The notes under the pieces are model-generated. The model had not been told where the DNA came from and searched no databases. It saw only the letters and a program-made list of their open reading frames with translations. A DNA stretch of 64,000 bases, taken from positions 62,001-126,000 of the forward strand of contig NZ_JANUGP010000012.1 of NCBI RefSeq assembly GCF_024753135.1, given 5' to 3'. A program made the translations under genes and the position numbers. Below are positions 41,201 through 53,768 of the stretch, in pieces. Every line of letters begins with the position of its first letter. The first letter of the stretch is position 1. Source of the stretch: Streptomyces pyxinicus (lineage in GTDB: Bacteria > Actinomycetota > Actinomycetes > Streptomycetales > Streptomycetaceae).

Positions 41201-44200
41201 GAACCGGACGGCCTCGCGGGCGTGCCGTACCCAGTACTCGGGCGTGGACAGCTCGTCGGGGGCGGCCGGGGCGCCGGTGAGGGTGGACACCAGCGGGACG
41301 CGCAGGGTGCCGTACGACAGGGACGCGGCGATCTCCCGGAACTCGGCCAGCATGGGTTCCATCAGTGTCGAGTGGAAGGCGTGGCTGACGGCCAGCTCCC
41401 TGGTGCGCGCGAAGCGGGCGGCGAGGGCGCGGACCGGTCCGGCGGGCCCGGAGAGCACGACGGACCGGGGCCCGTTGACGGCGGCGATGCCGACACCGTC
41501 GCCCAGCAGCGGGGCGACCTCGTCCTCGGTGGCCGCCACGGCGATCATCGCGCCGCCCTCGGGCAGCGCGCCCATCAGCCGGCCCCGGGCGGCGACCAGC
41601 GTGCAGGCGTCCTTCAGGTCCAGTACGCCGGCGACATGGGCGGCGGCGAACTCGCCGACGGAGTGCCCGGCGAGCAGGTCGGGCCGGACACCGAAGGACT
41701 CCAGGAGCCGGTACAGGGCGACCTCGACGGCGAACAGCGCGGGCTGGGTGTACGCGGTGCGCTCCAGCAGCTCGGCGGAGTCCAGGACGTCGGCGAGCGG
41801 CCGGTCGAGCTGCGGGTCCAGGTGGGCGCGGACCTCCTCGAAGGCGGTGGCGAAGACGGGGAAGCCGGCCGCGAGCCGGGTGCCCATGCCGGGCAGTTGG
41901 GAGCCCTGGCCGGAGAAGAGGAACGCGAGCCGGCCGTCGGTCGCGGTGCCGGCGACACCGGCTCCGCGGCCCTGGGCGACGGCCCGGACGCCCGCGACGA
42001 GGTCGTCGTACGTGCGGCCGACGACGGCGGCACGGTGTCCGAGCCGGGTACGGGCGTGGGCGAGCGCGCCGGCGAGGCGGTGCGGGTCCAGGTCGCCGGT
42101 GCCGGACAGGTGGTCCAGCAGCCGGGCCGCCTGAGCGCGCAGGGCGTCCGGGGTGTGCCCGGACAGCAGCCACGGCACGGTGTCCACGGGGGGCGCGGGT
42201 GGCCGCGGGGCGGGCTCCTCGGCGGGGGCGGCCTCGATGACGACATGGGCGTTGGTGCCGGAGATGCCGAAGGAGGAGACGCCCGCGCGGCGCGGCCGGC
42301 CGGTGTCGGGCCAGGGCCGGGACTCGGTGAGCAGCCGCACGTTGCTCCCCTCCCACGCCACGTGCCGGGAGGGCCGGTCGATGCCGAGGCTGGCCGGGAG
42401 GGTCTCGTGGCGCAGGGCCTCGACCATCTTGATGACCCCGGCGACGCCGGCGGCGGCCTGGGTGTGGCCCAGGTTGGACTTGACCGAGCCGAGCCACAGC
42501 GGCTGTTCCGCGGTGTGCTCGGCGCCGTAGGTGGCGATGAGCGCCTGGGCCTCGATGGGGTCGCCGAGGGTGGTGCCGGTGCCGTGCGCCTCGACCGCGT
42601 CGACGTCGGCGGCTTTGACGCCGGCCGCTTCCAGGGCGCGGCGGATGACGCGCTGCTGGGCGGGGCCGCTGGGGGCGCTGATGCCGTTGGAGGCGCCGTC
42701 CTGGTTGACGGCGGTGCCGCGCAGCACGGCGAGGATCTTCCGGCCGTTGCGGCGGGCGTCGGAGAGCCGTTCCAGCAGCAGGACGCCGGCGCCCTCGCCG
42801 AAGCCGGTGCCGTCGGCGGCGTCCGCGAACGGCTTGCAGCGGCCGTCCCGGGACAGGCCCCGGTGCCGGCTGAACTCGACGAAGGTGCCCGGTGTCGCCA
42901 TGACGGTCACGCCGCCGGCCAGCGCCAGCGAGCAGTCGCCCTGCCGCAGCGCCTGCGCGGCCAGGTGCAGCGCGACCAGCGAGGAGGAGCAGGCGGTGTC
43001 GACGGAGAGGGTGGGCCCCTCCAGGCCGAGGGTGTAGGCGACCCGGCCGGAGACGACGCTGCCGGAGCCGAAGCTGCCGAAGTAGTCGTGGTACATGACG
43101 CCCGCGAAGACGCCGGTGTCGGAGCCGCGCAGGGTGACCGGGTCGATGGAGGCGCGTTCCAGGGCCTCCCAGGAGGTCTCCAGCAGCAGCCGCTGCTGCG
43201 GGTCGGTGACGTCGGCCTCCTCGTCGTCCATGGCGAAGAAGGCGGGGTCGAAGTCGGCGGCGTCGTGCAGGAAGGCGCCGTGGCGGGTGTAGCTGGTGCC
43301 GGGGCGGTCGAGGGTGGGGTCGTACAGGGTCTCGACGTCCCAGCCGCGGTCGCTGGGGAACTCCCCTACGGCGTCCCGGCCTTCGGCGACCAGCCGCCAC
43401 AGGTCCTCCGGGGAGGCGATGCCGCCGGGGAAGCGGCAGGCCATGCCGACGACGGCGATCGGCTCGTCCGCCGCGGCGCCCCGGGGGGCGGTGCGGGCGG
43501 TGGCGTCGGCGAGGGTGCCGGTCAGCTCGCCGAGCAGGTGGCGGGCGAATTCGGCGGGGGTGGGGCGGTCGAAGACGAGGGTGGCGGGCAGCCGCAGGCC
43601 GGTGGCGGCGGAGAGCCGGTTGCGCAGTTCCACGGCCGCGAGCGAGTCGAAGCCGAGTTCCCGGAAGGCCAGGGTGCGGCCGACGTCCTCGGCGGAGCGG
43701 TAGCCGAGGATGGTCGCGACATGGCTCCGCACCAGGTCGGTGAGGAACGGCTCGCGCTCCCCCGCCACCAGCCCGGCCAGCCGTTCCCGCAGCGCGTCCG
43801 CGCCCCCGGCCGGGCCCTGCCCGCCCGCGGTCCGGCGCACCGGCACGAGGGTCCGGAACAGCGGGGCCAGGTGCTCGCCCTGGGCGCGCAGCGCGGCCTG
43901 CTCCAGCTTCATCGGCAGCACGGCGGGCGCCTCCCCTCGCAGGGCGGCGTCGAACAGGGCGACGCCCTCCTCGGTGGCCAGCGGGGCGACACCGCCGCGC
44001 GCGATCCGGGTGAGGTCGGTGTCGTCCAGGGCGCCGGTCATGCCGCCCGCCTCGGCCCACAGGCCCCAGGCCAGGGAGTGCCCGGGCAGGCCGAGGGCCC
44101 GGCGGTGGGCGGCGAGGGCGTCGAGATAGGCGTTGGCGGCGGCGTAATTGGCCTGGCCGGGCGAGCCGAGGGTGGCGGCGGACGAGGAGAACAGCACGAA

Positions 44201-47200
44201 CGCCGACAGGTCCAGGTGGGCGGTGAGTTCGTGCAGGTGCCAGGCGGCGTCCACCTTGGGCCGGAACACGGTGTCGAGCCGTTCGGGGGTGAGGGAGGTG
44301 AGCGTGCCGTCGGCGAGGACGCCGGCCGCGTGGATCACGGCGGTCAGCGGCCGGTCGGCCGGTACGGCGTCCAGCACGGCGGCGAGCGCGTCCCGGTCGG
44401 CGACGTCGCAGGCCGCGCTCGTCACCTCGGCGCCCAGCGCGGTGAGTTCGGCCGCCAGCTCGCCGGTGGCGCCGCCGCGGCTGAGCAGCAGCAGGTGTCG
44501 TACGCCCCGTTCGGCGACCAGGTGCCGGGCGAGGATGCCGCCGAGGGCGCCGGTGGCTCCGGTGAGGAGGACGGTGCCCGTGCCCAGGCTGCCGTCGGCG
44601 GGGGTGTCGTCGGTGACGCGGGTCAGGCGCGGCACCAGCAACGCGCCGTCGCGGAGGGCCAGCTGGGGTTCGCCCGTGGCCACGGCCTCGGCCAGCCGCG
44701 CCGGGTCCGGCTCCTGCCCCGCCTCGACCAGCACGACGCGGTCCGGGTTCTCCGACTGGGCCGAGCGGACCAGGCCGCCGGCCGCCGCGCCGGCCGGGTC
44801 GGTGCCGGTGACGACGACGAGGGTGGTGTCCGCGAGGCGCTCGTCGGCGAGCCGGGTGCGCAGGCCGTCCAGGACCGCCGCCACGGCCGCGCGGGTCTCG
44901 GCGGCGCTCGTCCCGGCCGGGGCGTGGAGAACTTCCAGGGCGGGGACGGGTGCCGAGGTGGCCGGTGCCGGCTGCCAGGCCACCGCGTACAGGGCGCCGG
45001 CGCGGGCCGAGCGGGCCGCGCCGGCCAGGGCCTCGGTGCGCAGCGGACGCAGGGTGAGCGCGTCGACCGTGGCGACGGGGGCGCCGGCGGGATCGGCGAG
45101 CGTCAGGGAGACGGTGCCCTCGCCGGTGGGCCGGACGCGGACGCGCAGCGCGGTCGCGCCGGTGGCGTGCAGCCGGACCCCGGACCAGGCGAACGGCAGC
45201 AGCGCCGTGTCCCCGGCGGCGTCGGTGAGGCCGACGGTGTGCAGGGCGGCGTCCGCGAGCGCCGGGTGCAGTCCGAAGCCGTCGGGGGCGGCGTCGGTGG
45301 CGACCTCCGCGTACAGGGCGTCCGGGGTGCGCCAGGCGGTGCGCAGGCCCTGGAAGAGGGGGCCGTAGCCGAGGCCGAGGGCGGCGAGTTCGTCGTACAG
45401 GCCGTCCAGGGGTACGGGTTCGGCGCCCCTCGGTGGCCAGGCGGTGAGGGGTTCGGGGGTGCCGGGCAGGGTGCCGGTCGGGGCGAGGAGGCCGTCGGCG
45501 TGCCGGGTCCAGGGCAGGTCCTCGTCGGGGTGCTCGGGGCGCGACCAGATGGTCACCGGGCGGGTGTCGCCCTCGGGTTCGCCGACGACCACCTGGAGCT
45601 GGACGGCGCCGTGCTCGGGCAGCACCAGCGGGGCGTGCAGGGTGAGTTCGGCGAGGTCGCCGCAGCCGACCTGGTCGCCGGCGCGCAGCGCGAGTTCCAG
45701 GTGCCCGGTGCCGGGGAACAGCAGCCGGCCGCCGACCCGGTGGTCCGCCAGCCAGGGCTGGGTGCCCGGGGAGAGGCGGCCGGTGAGGACGGCGCCCTCG
45801 CGGTCGGCGCGGACCATCGCGGCGCCGAGCAGGGCGTGGTCGGTGGGGGCGAGTCCGGCGGAGGTGACGTCGGCGCCGTTCGCGGTGCTGTCGAGCCAGT
45901 ACCACTCCCGCTGGAAGGCGTAGCCGGGCAGCGGGACCCGGCGCGGGCGGCGGCCCTCGGCGACGGCGGTCCAGTCGACGGCGGCGCCGTGCGTGAAGGC
46001 CTCGCCGAGGGCGCCGAGCAGCCGGTCCCGGCCGCCCTCGTCGCGGCGCAGCGAGCCCACGGCGGCCACGGCGTCGTCGGTCTCCTGGATGCCGACGGTC
46101 AGTACGGGGTGCGGGCTGGACTCGATGAACAGCCGGTGTCCGTCGCCGATGGCGGCGCGTACCGCCTGCTCGAACAGGACGGTGCCGCGCAGGTTGGTGT
46201 ACCAGTACCCGGCGTCCAGTTCCGTGGTGTCGACGGGGGCGCCGGTGACGGTCGAGTAGAACGGCACCTGCGCGGCGCGCGGTGCGATGCCGGCGAGGTC
46301 GTCGGCCAGCCGCTCGCGCAGGGTCTCGACGTGCGCGCTGTGGGAGGCGTAGTCCACCGGGAGGCGCTTGGCACGGACCTTCTCCTCCCGGAGCAGGGCG
46401 AGGAGTTCGTCCAGGGCGTCGGGGTCGCCGGACACCACGGTGAAGGCGGCGCCGTTGACGGCGGCGACGGAGATCCGCCCGTCCCACGCGGCGATCCGGG
46501 CGCGGACGGCGTCGGCGCCCTCCCCGACGGACATCATGCCGCCCGAGCCGGACAGGTGTTCGGCGATGGCCCGCGAACGCAGGGCGACGACCCGGGCCCC
46601 GTCCGCCAGCGTGAGGGCGCCGACCGCGCAGGCGGCGGCGATCTCACCCTGCGAGTGGCCGATGACGGCGGCCGGGGTGACGCCGTGGCTGCTCCAGGTG
46701 TGCGCCAGGGACACCATCACGGCCCAGAGGAGAGGCTGTACGACGTCCACGCGGTCCAGTTCGCCGCGCAGTTCGGCGTCGAAGTCCCAGTCGGTGTGCG
46801 GGCCGAGGGCGGCGGCGCACTCCGCCATCCGGGCGGCGAACACCGGGGACTCGGCGCTGAGCCGGGTGGCCATGCCGGACCACTGGGAGCCCTGGCCGGG
46901 GAAGACGAACACGGGCCGGGCGCGGCCGGTGGCGCTGCCCTGGACGAGACCGCGGGCGGTGCCGCCGTCGGCCAACGCGGCCAGCGCGCCCCGCAGTTCG
47001 GCGGTGTCGGTGCCGGTGAGCGCGGCGCGGTGGGTGAAGCGGGCGCGGGTGGTGGCCAGGGTCCAGCCGATGCCGGAGGGGTCGAGTCCGGGGTGGGTGT
47101 CGAGGTGGGCGAGGAGTGCGGCGGCCCCTCCGGCGAGCGCGGCGGGTGTCCTGGCGCTGAGCAGCCAGGGCACGGCGAGGCCCTCGGGTGCGGTGGGCGC

Positions 47201-50200
47201 GGGCTGGGTGGGCGCGGGCTCGGCGGGCGCGGGCTCGGCGGGCGCGGGCTCGGCCGGGGCGGGCGGGGCCTGTTCGAGGATGACGTGCGCGTTGGTGCCG
47301 GAGATCCCGAACGAGGAGACACCGGCCCGGCGCGGCCGGCCCGGCTGCGGCCACTCCCGCCGCTCGGTCAGCAGCCGGACGTTGCCGGCCGCCCAGTCGA
47401 CCTTGGTGGAGGGCTGGTCCACGTGCAGGGTCCTGGGCAGTACGCCGTGCCGCATGGCCTGCACCATCTTGATGACACCGGCGACACCCGCGGCGGCCTG
47501 CGTGTGCCCGATGTTGGACTTGACCGACCCGAGCCACAGGGGCGCCTCGCGGTCCTGGCCGTAGGTCGCGAGCAGGGCCCCCGCCTCGATCGGGTCGCCC
47601 AGGGTCGTACCGGTGCCGTGCGCCTCGACCACGTCGACGTCGGCGGTGGTCAGGCGGGCGTTCTCCAGCGCCGCGAGGATGACCCGTTCCTGCGAGGGTC
47701 CGTTGGGGGCGGTCAGGCCGTTGGAGGCGCCGTCCTGGTTGACGGCGGAGCCGCGCACGACGGCCAGCACCTCGTGCCCGTTGCGGCGGGCGTCGGACAG
47801 CCGCTCCACGACCAGCACGCCGACGCCCTCGCCCCACACCGTGCCGCCCGCCGCGTCGGCGAAGGCGCGGGTACGGGCGTCGGGGGCGAGCGCGCCCTGC
47901 CTGCTGAACTCGACGAACGTCTCCGGGGTCGCCATCACGGCCACGCCCCCGACCAGCGCGAGGCCGGACTCGCCCTGCCGCAGCGACTGCGCGGCCAGGT
48001 GCAGCGCGACCAGTGAGGAGGAGCAGGCGGTGTCGACGGAGAGGGAGGGCCCTTCCAGGCCGAGGGTGTAGGCGACGCGGCCGGAGATGATGCTGCCGGA
48101 GCCGAAGCTGCCGAAGTAGTCGTGGTACTGCACCCCGGCGAACACTCCGGTACGGCTGCCCTTGAGGCTCAGCGGGTCGATGCCGGCGTGCTCCAGCGCC
48201 TGCCAGGACGCCTCCAGCAGCAGTCGCTGCTGGGGGTCCATGACCAGGGCCTCCTTGGGGCTGATGCCGAAGAAGGGGGCGTCGAACTCGCCCGCGTCGT
48301 GCAGGAATCCGCCCTCGCCGACGTAGGAGGTGTCGGGGCGCTGCCGGGTGGGGTCGACCAGGCGGTCCACGTCCCAGCCCCGGTTCGCCGGGAAGGCGGA
48401 GATCGCGTCGGTGCCGTCGGCGACCAGCCGCCACAGGTCGTCGGGGCCGCGCACGTCACCGGGGTAGCGGCAGGCCATGCCGACGATGGCCAGCGGCTCG
48501 TCCGCGCGCGCCGTCCCGCCGCGCCGGGCACCCCGCCGGGCGCCGGTACGGGCTCCACCGACGAGGGTGCCGAGGTGGGCGGCGAGCGCCTCGGGCGAAG
48601 GGTGGTCGAAGACGAGAGTGGCGGACAGCCGCTGCCCCAGCTCGGCGGAGAGGGAGTTGCGCAGCTCGATCGCGGCGAGGGAGTCGAACCCGAGGTCCTT
48701 GAAGGCCCGGTCGGTCTCCACGCCGACCGGGTCGGTGTGCCCGAGGACGGCGGCGACATGGGCGCGGACCGTGTGCAGCAGCGCCTCGGCGCGCTCCTCC
48801 TCCCCGAGTACGGCCATCCGCTCGGTGAACCCGCCGCCGGCGCCCTCGGCGGCGGCCTCCCGGCGCACCGGCCGGCCCGCGAGCGCCCGGAACACGGGGG
48901 CGAGATCCGGGCCCTGTGCGCGCAGCGCGGGCAGGTTCAGCCGCACCGGCACCAGCGCCGGACGTCCGGCGCGCACGGCCAGGTCGAACAGGGCGGTGCC
49001 GTCCTCGGCCGCCAGGGCGGTCATGCCGCCGCGTGCCATCCGGGCGCGGTCGGCTTCCGCCAGCGAGCTGGTCATGCCCCCGGCCGGCGCCCAGGGACCC
49101 CAGGCCAGGGACAGCGCGGGCGCGCCCTGGGCCCGCCGGTGGACGGCGAGGGCGTCCAACAGGGCGTTGGCGGCGGCGTAGTTGCCCTGGCCCGGTGCGC
49201 CGACGGTGCCGGCGACGGACGAGAACAGCACCAACGGCACGTCGTCGCCGACGAGTTCGTGCAGGTGCAGGGCGCCCAGTGCCTTCGGGGCGAGGACGGT
49301 GTCCAGTCGCCCGGGGGTGAGCGAGGAGACCACGCCGTCGTCCAGGACACCGGCCGCGTGGACGACGGCGGTCGGCGGGTGGCCGTCCGGGAGGCCGGCC
49401 AGGACGGCGGCGAGGGCGGCGCGGTCGGCCACGTCGCAGGCGTGGGCGGTCGCCGTGGCGCCGAGGGCGGCCAGTTCGGCGATCAGCTCGTCCGCGCGGC
49501 CCGAGCGGCTGAGCAGCGCGAGGTGCCGGACGCCGTGCGCGATGACCAGGTGCCGGGCGAGGACCGGGCCGAGCCCGCCGGTGGCACCCGTGAGCAGCAC
49601 GGAGCCCTCGGGGTCGAGAGTCAAGCCAGTTGTGTCGGACGGGACCTCGGCGCGCACGAGGCGGGCCGCGTACGCGGTGCCCGCCCGCAGCGCGGTCTGC
49701 GGTTCGCCGGAGGCGAGGACGGCGGGCAGGACGGCGTCGGCGTCCGCGCCGGGTTCCAGGTCGAGCAGGACGAACCGGTCCGGGTTCTCCGATTGGGCGG
49801 AGCGCACCAGCCCCCGGACGGCGGCACCGGCCAGGTCGGGCACGTCCTCCCCGGCGACGCTCACCGCGCCCCGGGTGACGACGGCCAGCGGGCGCGGGTC
49901 GGCGTCCTGGAGGGCGGCGAGCGCGGTGTGCAGGGCGGCGCGGACGGCGTCGGCGTCGGCGCCCGGGGCGCTGTGCAGCACCCGGTACTCGGCCGCGGGG
50001 GCGTCGGAGTCGAGGAGCAGCGGCGCCCAGTCGAGGACGAAGAGGGCGTCGGCGGTGGTGTCGCGGGCGGCGCGCAGGTTCGTCAACGGGCGGGCGGCGA
50101 GCCGGGCGACCGTGGCGACGGGGGCGCCGGTCGCGTCGGCGAGGTCGACGGCGAAGGCGTGCTCCCCGTCGGGCACCAGCCGGGCACGCAGCACGGCGGC

Positions 50201-53200
50201 GCCGACGGCGTGCAGGGTGACGCCCGCGAACAGGAACGGCAGCCGGGCGGTGTCGTCGGCCGAGCCGTCACCGAGCAGGGCGAGGGCGTGCAGGGCGGCG
50301 TCGAAGGCGGCCGGGTGCAGGCCGAAGCGGGGCGCGTCGGCGGCGGACCGCTCGGGCAGCCGTACCTCGGCGAAGAGTTCCCCGTCGCGGTGCCAGGCGG
50401 CCGTGAGCGCCTGGAAGGCGGGCCCGTACTCCAGGCCGGCGGCGGCGTGCCGCTCGTACAGGCCCGTGGTGTCGAGGGGTTCGGCGTCCTCGGGGGGCCA
50501 GACGTCCAGGCGGGTGCCCGGGGTGTCGGTGGCGGCGGTGAGGAGGCCGGAGGCGTGCCGGGTCCAGGGGGCGTCGGCGGGCAGCGACTCGGCGCGGGCG
50601 TAGACGTGCACGGTGCGGGCGCCGGCCGGGTCGGGTGCCCCGACGGCGACCTGGACGCGCGTGCCGTCGTCCGCCGGGAGCACCAGCGGCACCTCCAGGG
50701 CCAGTTCCTCCAGCCGGCCGCAGCCGACCTGGTCCCCGGCGCGTACGGCGAGTTCGACCAGGGCGGTGCCGGGGACGACGACCGCGCCGCCGACGACGTG
50801 GTCGGCGAGCCAGGGGTGGGTGCGGACCGCGAGCCGGCCGGTGAGCACGGCCCCGTCGGAGCCGGCGAGCACGGTGGCCGCGCCCAGCAGCGGGTGGTCG
50901 GCGGGGTCGAGGCCGGCGGAGCCCACGTCGCCGACCGGTGCGGACGTCTCGGGCCAGAACCGCTCGCGCTGGAAGGCGGTGGTCGGCAGGTCGACGGTGC
51001 GGGCGCCGGTGAACAGCGCCGGCCAGTCCACGCTCGCGCCGGCCGTCCAGAGCCGGCCGAGGGCGGTCAGCAGGGTCTCGGTCTCGTCCCGTTCCCGGCG
51101 GCCGGCGGCGGCGAGGACGGCGTCGGTGCCGTCGGCGGCCAGGCACTCGCGGGCCATGGCGGTCAGCACCGCGTCCGGGCCGATCTCCAGGTAGCGGGTG
51201 ACGCCCTCGGCGGCGAGCGCGCGGATCCCGTCGTGGAAGCGGACCGCCTCGCGTACGTGCCGTACCCAGTACTCCGGGGTGGCGAGGTCCGGGCCCGCGG
51301 GGGTGCCGGTGAGGTTGGAGACCAGCGGGAGGGTCGCCCGGTGGAAGGTGAGCCCCGCCACGACCGCGCGGAAGCCGTCCAGCATCGGTTCCATGAGCGG
51401 GGAGTGGAAAGCGTGCGAGACCTTCAGCCGGCGGCTCTTGTCGAAGCGGGCGGCGATCGCCTCGGCCTCGTCGGCGTCGCCGGAGATCACCACGGAGTCG
51501 GGTCCGTTGACGGCGGCGATGCCGACCCGCCCGGTGAGCAGCGGCCGTACCTCGTCCTCGGTGGCGCGTACGGCGATCATGGCGCCGCCCTCGGGCAGCG
51601 CCCCCATCAGCCGGCCGCGCGCGGTGACCAGCGTGACCGCGTCCTTCAGATCGAGGACGCCCGCGACATGGGCGGCGGCTATCTCGCCGACGGAGTGCCC
51701 GGCGAGGTGGTCGGGGAGCACACCCCAGGACTCCACCAGCCGGTACAGGGCGACCTCGTAGGCGAACAGCGCGGTCTGGGTGCGGGCGGTGCGGTGCAGC
51801 GGGGCGGGGTCGTCGCCGAGGACGAGGTCGCGCAGCTCGGCGTCGCCGGTGCGGGCGCAGATCTCGTCGAAGACACGGGCGAACACCGGGAAGCGGGCGT
51901 GCAGTTCGCGGCCCATGCCGGCGCGCTGGGCGCCCTGCCCGGTGAACAGGAACGCGGTCCGGCCCTTGTGGACCCGGCCGGCGGCGGCACCCTGGCCGCC
52001 CTCGGCGATCCGGGTGAGGGCCGCGAGGAGCGCGTCGCGGTCGGCGCCGAGGGCCACGACCCGGTAGGGCTGGGCGGTGCGGGTGGCGGCGAGGGAGTAC
52101 GCCACGTCCACGGGGTCTGCGACGCCTCGCGGGTCCGCCGCGTCCAGCGGGCCTGCCACATCTGGCATGCCCGGTGCGCCGACGGCGGCCAGGAGGCGGG
52201 CGGCCTGCTCGCGTACGGCGCGCTCGGTCCGGCCGGACACCACCCACGGCAGCAGCGGGGGCGCCGTACGCGGTGCGGGCTCGGCCGGTGCGTCCGCCTC
52301 CGTCGCCGCCGTCTCGGCGGGGGCCTCCTCCAGGATGGTGTGGGCGTTGGTGCCGCTGGCGCCGAAGGAGGAGACGGCGGCCCGGCGCGGGCGGCCGGGG
52401 TCGGTCCAGGGCCGGTTCCCGGTGAGCAGCCGGACCTGGCCCTGGTCCCAGTCGACCTTGCCGGACGGCGTCTCGGCGTGCAGGGTCCCCGGCAGGACGC
52501 GGTGCCGGATCGCCATGACGGCCTTGATGATGCCGGCGACCCCGGCGGCGGCCTGCGTGTGCCCGATGTTCGACTTGACCGAGCCCAGCCACAGCGGGGT
52601 CTCGGGGGCCCGGTCCTGTCCGTAGGTGGCGAGCAGGGCCTGCGCCTCGATGGGGTCGCCGAGGGTGGTGCCGGTGCCGTGCGCCTCCAGCAGGTCCACG
52701 TCGGCGGGGCCGAGGCGCGCGGAGGCGAGCGCGGCCCGGATGACGCGCTGCTGAGAGGGGCCGTTGGGGGCGGTGAGGCCGTTGGAGGCGCCGTCCTGGT
52801 TGACGGCGGAGCCGCGCACGACGGCCAGCACCTCGTGGCCGTTGCGGCGGGCGTCGGACAGCCGTTCCAGCAGCAGCATGCCGGCGCCCTCGCTCCAGCC
52901 GGTGCCGTCGGCGGCGTCCGCGAAGGACTTGCAGCGACCGTCCGGGGCGAGGCCGCGCTGCCGGGAGAACGCGATGAAGTTGCCCGGGGTGGACATCACG
53001 GTGGCGCCGCCCGCGAGGGCGAGGCCGCACTCCTTCTCGCGCAGCGCCTGCACGGCCAGGTGCACGGCGACGAGCGCCGAGGAGCAGGCGGTGTCGACGG
53101 TGACCGCCGGGCCCTCCAGGCCGAGGGTGTAGGAGACGCGCCCGGAGATGACGGCGGCCAGCACGCCGGTGCCGAGGGCGGCCTCGGTGTCCTGCGGCAT

Positions 53201-53701
53201 CCGGGCCAGCAGGTCCTTGTAGTCCTGGCCGTTGGTGCCCGCGAACACCCCGACCCGGGCGCCGTGCACCGAGCCGGGGGCGATCCGGGCGCGTTCCAGT
53301 GCCTCCCACGACACCTCAAGGAGCAGCCGCTGCTGGGGGTCCATGGTGACCGCCTCGCGGGGGCTGATGCCGAAGAAGTCCGGTTCGAACCCGGCCGCGT
53401 CGGCCAGGAAGCCGCCGCGCCGGACGTAGCTCTTGCCGGTGGCGTCCGGGTCGGGGTCGTAGAGCGCGTCGACGTCCCAGCCGCGGTCGGCGGGGAAGTC
53501 GCCGATGGCGTCGGTGCCGTCGTGGACGAGCCGCCAGAACTCCTCCGGGGTGGTGACGCCGCCGGGGAAGCGGCAGCTCATCCCGACGATGGCGATGGGT
53601 TCCCGGTCCTGGGTCTCCACCTCGCGCAGCCGCTGCCGGGTCTGGGCCAGGTCGGCGGAGACCCGCTTGAGGTAGGAGAGCAGCTTGTCGTCGTTGGTCA
53701 T
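38207..53701 (-). CDS. Type I PKS, three modules each KS-AT-DH-KR-ACP
   Basis: 5164 residues, ATG at 53701 with CAGGAG upstream. N-terminal coiled docking helix. Module a: KS Cys near 204, malonyl AT (HAFH near 764), DH near 965, KR near 1373 (LDD, Tyr near 1507), ACP Ser near 1674. Module b: KS Cys near 1891, methylmalonyl AT (GHSQGE near 2349, YASH near 2450), DH near 2652, KR near 3050, ACP near 3352. Module c: KS Cys near 3572, malonyl AT (HAFH near 4107), DH near 4302, KR near 4743, ACP near 5043. All DHs keep HxxxGxxxxP and the later DAALH; all KRs keep Ser-Tyr-Asn. No ER was seen, so the gene should build a conjugated triene with a methyl from module b. A C-terminal docking tail (about 5085-5164) ends in an acidic helix, expected to meet the terminal module. 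Confidence 0.97.
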   Translation of the reverse strand: MTNDDKLLSYLKRVSADLAQTRQRLREVETQDREPIAIVGMSCRFPGGVTTPEEFWRLVHDGTDAIGDFPADRGWDVDALYDPDPDATGKSYVRRGGFLADAAGFEPDFFGISPREAVTMDPQQRLLLEVSWEALERARIAPGSVHGARVGVFAGTNGQDYKDLLARMPQDTEAALGTGVLAAVISGRVSYTLGLEGPAVTVDTACSSALVAVHLAVQALREKECGLALAGGATVMSTPGNFIAFSRQRGLAPDGRCKSFADAADGTGWSEGAGMLLLERLSDARRNGHEVLAVVRGSAVNQDGASNGLTAPNGPSQQRVIRAALASARLGPADVDLLEAHGTGTTLGDPIEAQALLATYGQDRAPETPLWLGSVKSNIGHTQAAAGVAGIIKAVMAIRHRVLPGTLHAETPSGKVDWDQGQVRLLTGNRPWTDPGRPRRAAVSSFGASGTNAHTILEEAPAETAATEADAPAEPAPRTAPPLLPWVVSGRTERAVREQAARLLAAVGAPGMPDVAGPLDAADPRGVADPVDVAYSLAATRTAQPYRVVALGADRDALLAALTRIAEGGQGAAAGRVHKGRTAFLFTGQGAQRAGMGRELHARFPVFARVFDEICARTGDAELRDLVLGDDPAPLHRTARTQTALFAYEVALYRLVESWGVLPDHLAGHSVGEIAAAHVAGVLDLKDAVTLVTARGRLMGALPEGGAMIAVRATEDEVRPLLTGRVGIAAVNGPDSVVISGDADEAEAIAARFDKSRRLKVSHAFHSPLMEPMLDGFRAVVAGLTFHRATLPLVSNLTGTPAGPDLATPEYWVRHVREAVRFHDGIRALAAEGVTRYLEIGPDAVLTAMARECLAADGTDAVLAAAGRRERDETETLLTALGRLWTAGASVDWPALFTGARTVDLPTTAFQRERFWPETSAPVGDVGSAGLDPADHPLLGAATVLAGSDGAVLTGRLAVRTHPWLADHVVGGAVVVPGTALVELAVRAGDQVGCGRLEELALEVPLVLPADDGTRVQVAVGAPDPAGARTVHVYARAESLPADAPWTRHASGLLTAATDTPGTRLDVWPPEDAEPLDTTGLYERHAAAGLEYGPAFQALTAAWHRDGELFAEVRLPERSAADAPRFGLHPAAFDAALHALALLGDGSADDTARLPFLFAGVTLHAVGAAVLRARLVPDGEHAFAVDLADATGAPVATVARLAARPLTNLRAARDTTADALFVLDWAPLLLDSDAPAAEYRVLHSAPGADADAVRAALHTALAALQDADPRPLAVVTRGAVSVAGEDVPDLAGAAVRGLVRSAQSENPDRFVLLDLEPGADADAVLPAVLASGEPQTALRAGTAYAARLVRAEVPSDTTGLTLDPEGSVLLTGATGGLGPVLARHLVIAHGVRHLALLSRSGRADELIAELAALGATATAHACDVADRAALAAVLAGLPDGHPPTAVVHAAGVLDDGVVSSLTPGRLDTVLAPKALGALHLHELVGDDVPLVLFSSVAGTVGAPGQGNYAAANALLDALAVHRRAQGAPALSLAWGPWAPAGGMTSSLAEADRARMARGGMTALAAEDGTALFDLAVRAGRPALVPVRLNLPALRAQGPDLAPVFRALAGRPVRREAAAEGAGGGFTERMAVLGEEERAEALLHTVRAHVAAVLGHTDPVGVETDRAFKDLGFDSLAAIELRNSLSAELGQRLSATLVFDHPSPEALAAHLGTLVGGARTGARRGARRGGTARADEPLAIVGMACRYPGDVRGPDDLWRLVADGTDAISAFPANRGWDVDRLVDPTRQRPDTSYVGEGGFLHDAGEFDAPFFGISPKEALVMDPQQRLLLEASWQALEHAGIDPLSLKGSRTGVFAGVQYHDYFGSFGSGSIISGRVAYTLGLEGPSLSVDTACSSSLVALHLAAQSLRQGESGLALVGGVAVMATPETFVEFSRQGALAPDARTRAFADAAGGTVWGEGVGVLVVERLSDARRNGHEVLAVVRGSAVNQDGASNGLTAPNGPSQERVILAALENARLTTADVDVVEAHGTGTTLGDPIEAGALLATYGQDREAPLWLGSVKSNIGHTQAAAGVAGVIKMVQAMRHGVLPRTLHVDQPSTKVDWAAGNVRLLTERREWPQPGRPRRAGVSSFGISGTNAHVILEQAPPAPAEPAPAEPAPAEPAPTQPAPTAPEGLAVPWLLSARTPAALAGGAAALLAHLDTHPGLDPSGIGWTLATTRARFTHRAALTGTDTAELRGALAALADGGTARGLVQGSATGRARPVFVFPGQGSQWSGMATRLSAESPVFAARMAECAAALGPHTDWDFDAELRGELDRVDVVQPLLWAVMVSLAHTWSSHGVTPAAVIGHSQGEIAAACAVGALTLADGARVVALRSRAIAEHLSGSGGMMSVGEGADAVRARIAAWDGRISVAAVNGAAFTVVSGDPDALDELLALLREEKVRAKRLPVDYASHSAHVETLRERLADDLAGIAPRAAQVPFYSTVTGAPVDTTELDAGYWYTNLRGTVLFEQAVRAAIGDGHRLFIESSPHPVLTVGIQETDDAVAAVGSLRRDEGGRDRLLGALGEAFTHGAAVDWTAVAEGRRPRRVPLPGYAFQREWYWLDSTANGADVTSAGLAPTDHALLGAAMVRADREGAVLTGRLSPGTQPWLADHRVGGRLLFPGTGHLELALRAGDQVGCGDLAELTLHAPLVLPEHGAVQLQVVVGEPEGDTRPVTIWSRPEHPDEDLPWTRHADGLLAPTGTLPGTPEPLTAWPPRGAEPVPLDGLYDELAALGLGYGPLFQGLRTAWRTPDALYAEVATDAAPDGFGLHPALADAALHTVGLTDAAGDTALLPFAWSGVRLHATGATALRVRVRPTGEGTVSLTLADPAGAPVATVDALTLRPLRTEALAGAARSARAGALYAVAWQPAPATSAPVPALEVLHAPAGTSAAETRAAVAAVLDGLRTRLADERLADTTLVVVTGTDPAGAAAGGLVRSAQSENPDRVVLVEAGQEPDPARLAEAVATGEPQLALRDGALLVPRLTRVTDDTPADGSLGTGTVLLTGATGALGGILARHLVAERGVRHLLLLSRGGATGELAAELTALGAEVTSAACDVADRDALAAVLDAVPADRPLTAVIHAAGVLADGTLTSLTPERLDTVFRPKVDAAWHLHELTAHLDLSAFVLFSSSAATLGSPGQANYAAANAYLDALAAHRRALGLPGHSLAWGLWAEAGGMTGALDDTDLTRIARGGVAPLATEEGVALFDAALRGEAPAVLPMKLEQAALRAQGEHLAPLFRTLVPVRRTAGGQGPAGGADALRERLAGLVAGEREPFLTDLVRSHVATILGYRSAEDVGRTLAFRELGFDSLAAVELRNRLSAATGLRLPATLVFDRPTPAEFARHLLGELTGTLADATARTAPRGAAADEPIAVVGMACRFPGGIASPEDLWRLVAEGRDAVGEFPSDRGWDVETLYDPTLDRPGTSYTRHGAFLHDAADFDPAFFAMDDEEADVTDPQQRLLLETSWEALERASIDPVTLRGSDTGVFAGVMYHDYFGSFGSGSVVSGRVAYTLGLEGPTLSVDTACSSSLVALHLAAQALRQGDCSLALAGGVTVMATPGTFVEFSRHRGLSRDGRCKPFADAADGTGFGEGAGVLLLERLSDARRNGRKILAVLRGTAVNQDGASNGISAPSGPAQQRVIRRALEAAGVKAADVDAVEAHGTGTTLGDPIEAQALIATYGAEHTAEQPLWLGSVKSNLGHTQAAAGVAGVIKMVEALRHETLPASLGIDRPSRHVAWEGSNVRLLTESRPWPDTGRPRRAGVSSFGISGTNAHVVIEAAPAEEPAPRPPAPPVDTVPWLLSGHTPDALRAQAARLLDHLSGTGDLDPHRLAGALAHARTRLGHRAAVVGRTYDDLVAGVRAVAQGRGAGVAGTATDGRLAFLFSGQGSQLPGMGTRLAAGFPVFATAFEEVRAHLDPQLDRPLADVLDSAELLERTAYTQPALFAVEVALYRLLESFGVRPDLLAGHSVGEFAAAHVAGVLDLKDACTLVAARGRLMGALPEGGAMIAVAATEDEVAPLLGDGVGIAAVNGPRSVVLSGPAGPVRALAARFARTRELAVSHAFHSTLMEPMLAEFREIAASLSYGTLRVPLVSTLTGAPAAPDELSTPEYWVRHAREAVRFADAVTALHTAGVRHFAEVGPGSALTAAARECLPEGTAVVPLLRKDREETEALVTGLATLHMHGTGVDWTPLLPHRDGSTLPTYAFQRGRHWMTGDLALPRPAAGHPLLGTAVELAGADSTLFTGHLSLAEHPWLADHSVGGVPLLPGTAFLEMALAAGARVDCAAVDELTVTEPLVLPEDGAVRVQCAVGEPDPSGARAFRVHAARADGDPWTTHATGTLRPAGPAPAHDLTAWPPPGAEPADLDGFYDRLAELGAEYGPRFQGLRAAWRRGDEVYAEVTVPTRDAAFGLHPALLDAALHAIGLRAGAEERMRLPFAWAGVELLTRGASALRVRIAPAGTGAVRLDAADETGRPVVRVAALSLREVDPGRIAAAAAGGHDDLFTLDWVPVPVPEAPQAGRWTVLHDTGRELAGALAGQVAEVTVAGDLAQAAGQAPDTLVVVHTGGEGAELVRAGLRRLLATVRDWLADARFADSTLVLVTRGATGPAPEDVTDPGAAAAWGLIRSAQSEHPGRLVLADLDGTDAARRLLPAAVASGEPQLALREGTVRVPRLVRAPRLPEPAAPADFSGGVLVTGGTGALGRIVARHLVTAYGAERLVLLSRGGPGAPGADGLREELTALGAEVTLAACDAADRAALARVLDEHPVSAIVHTAGVLADAVLTSLTPERLDAVLRPKLDAAWNLHELTLDRPLSAFVLFSSAAGLLGGPGQSGYAAGNTFLDALASHRRSLGLPAVSLAWGAWTGGGGMADRLGDTDSRRMASGGVLPLQPAEGLALFDTAVTRDEPVLLPARLDLAPREATRTAPLLRSLVRVPRRSGSGASAAVSALRRELAALAPGERAERLLAVVREEARSVLGVEDFEDELPFKDLGFDSLTAVEFRNRLNEATGLRLTATLVFDHPTPAVLAGHLATELAPRTPDSGPGEDDTVRAALAAIPVARLREAGLLDSLLELAGARPASDPADGSGAGGASLDAMDAEDLISRAFDDLVGDDDAL
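47192..47251. repeat. 15-bp tandem repeat, four units, in PKS linker
   Basis: Four consecutive 15-base units (consensus GGCGGGCGCGGGCTC, up to two changes) coding for a Pro-Ala-Glu/Gln/Thr rich stretch between KS and AT of the methylmalonyl module. Proline-alanine linker; copy number may vary between strains. Confidence 0.85.
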
Positions 53702-53768
53702 CGGGTGTCGCCACTCCTGTGCGAAGAGGTGGACCGGGGCGCGGCCGGGGTGTCGTGGCAGGGCGGCC

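Noticed and set aside
53702-53768. Promoter between the PKS genes at 53.7 kb
   Set aside because: The 67-bp gap holds only an RBS; no repeat, dyad or promoter-like pair was found.
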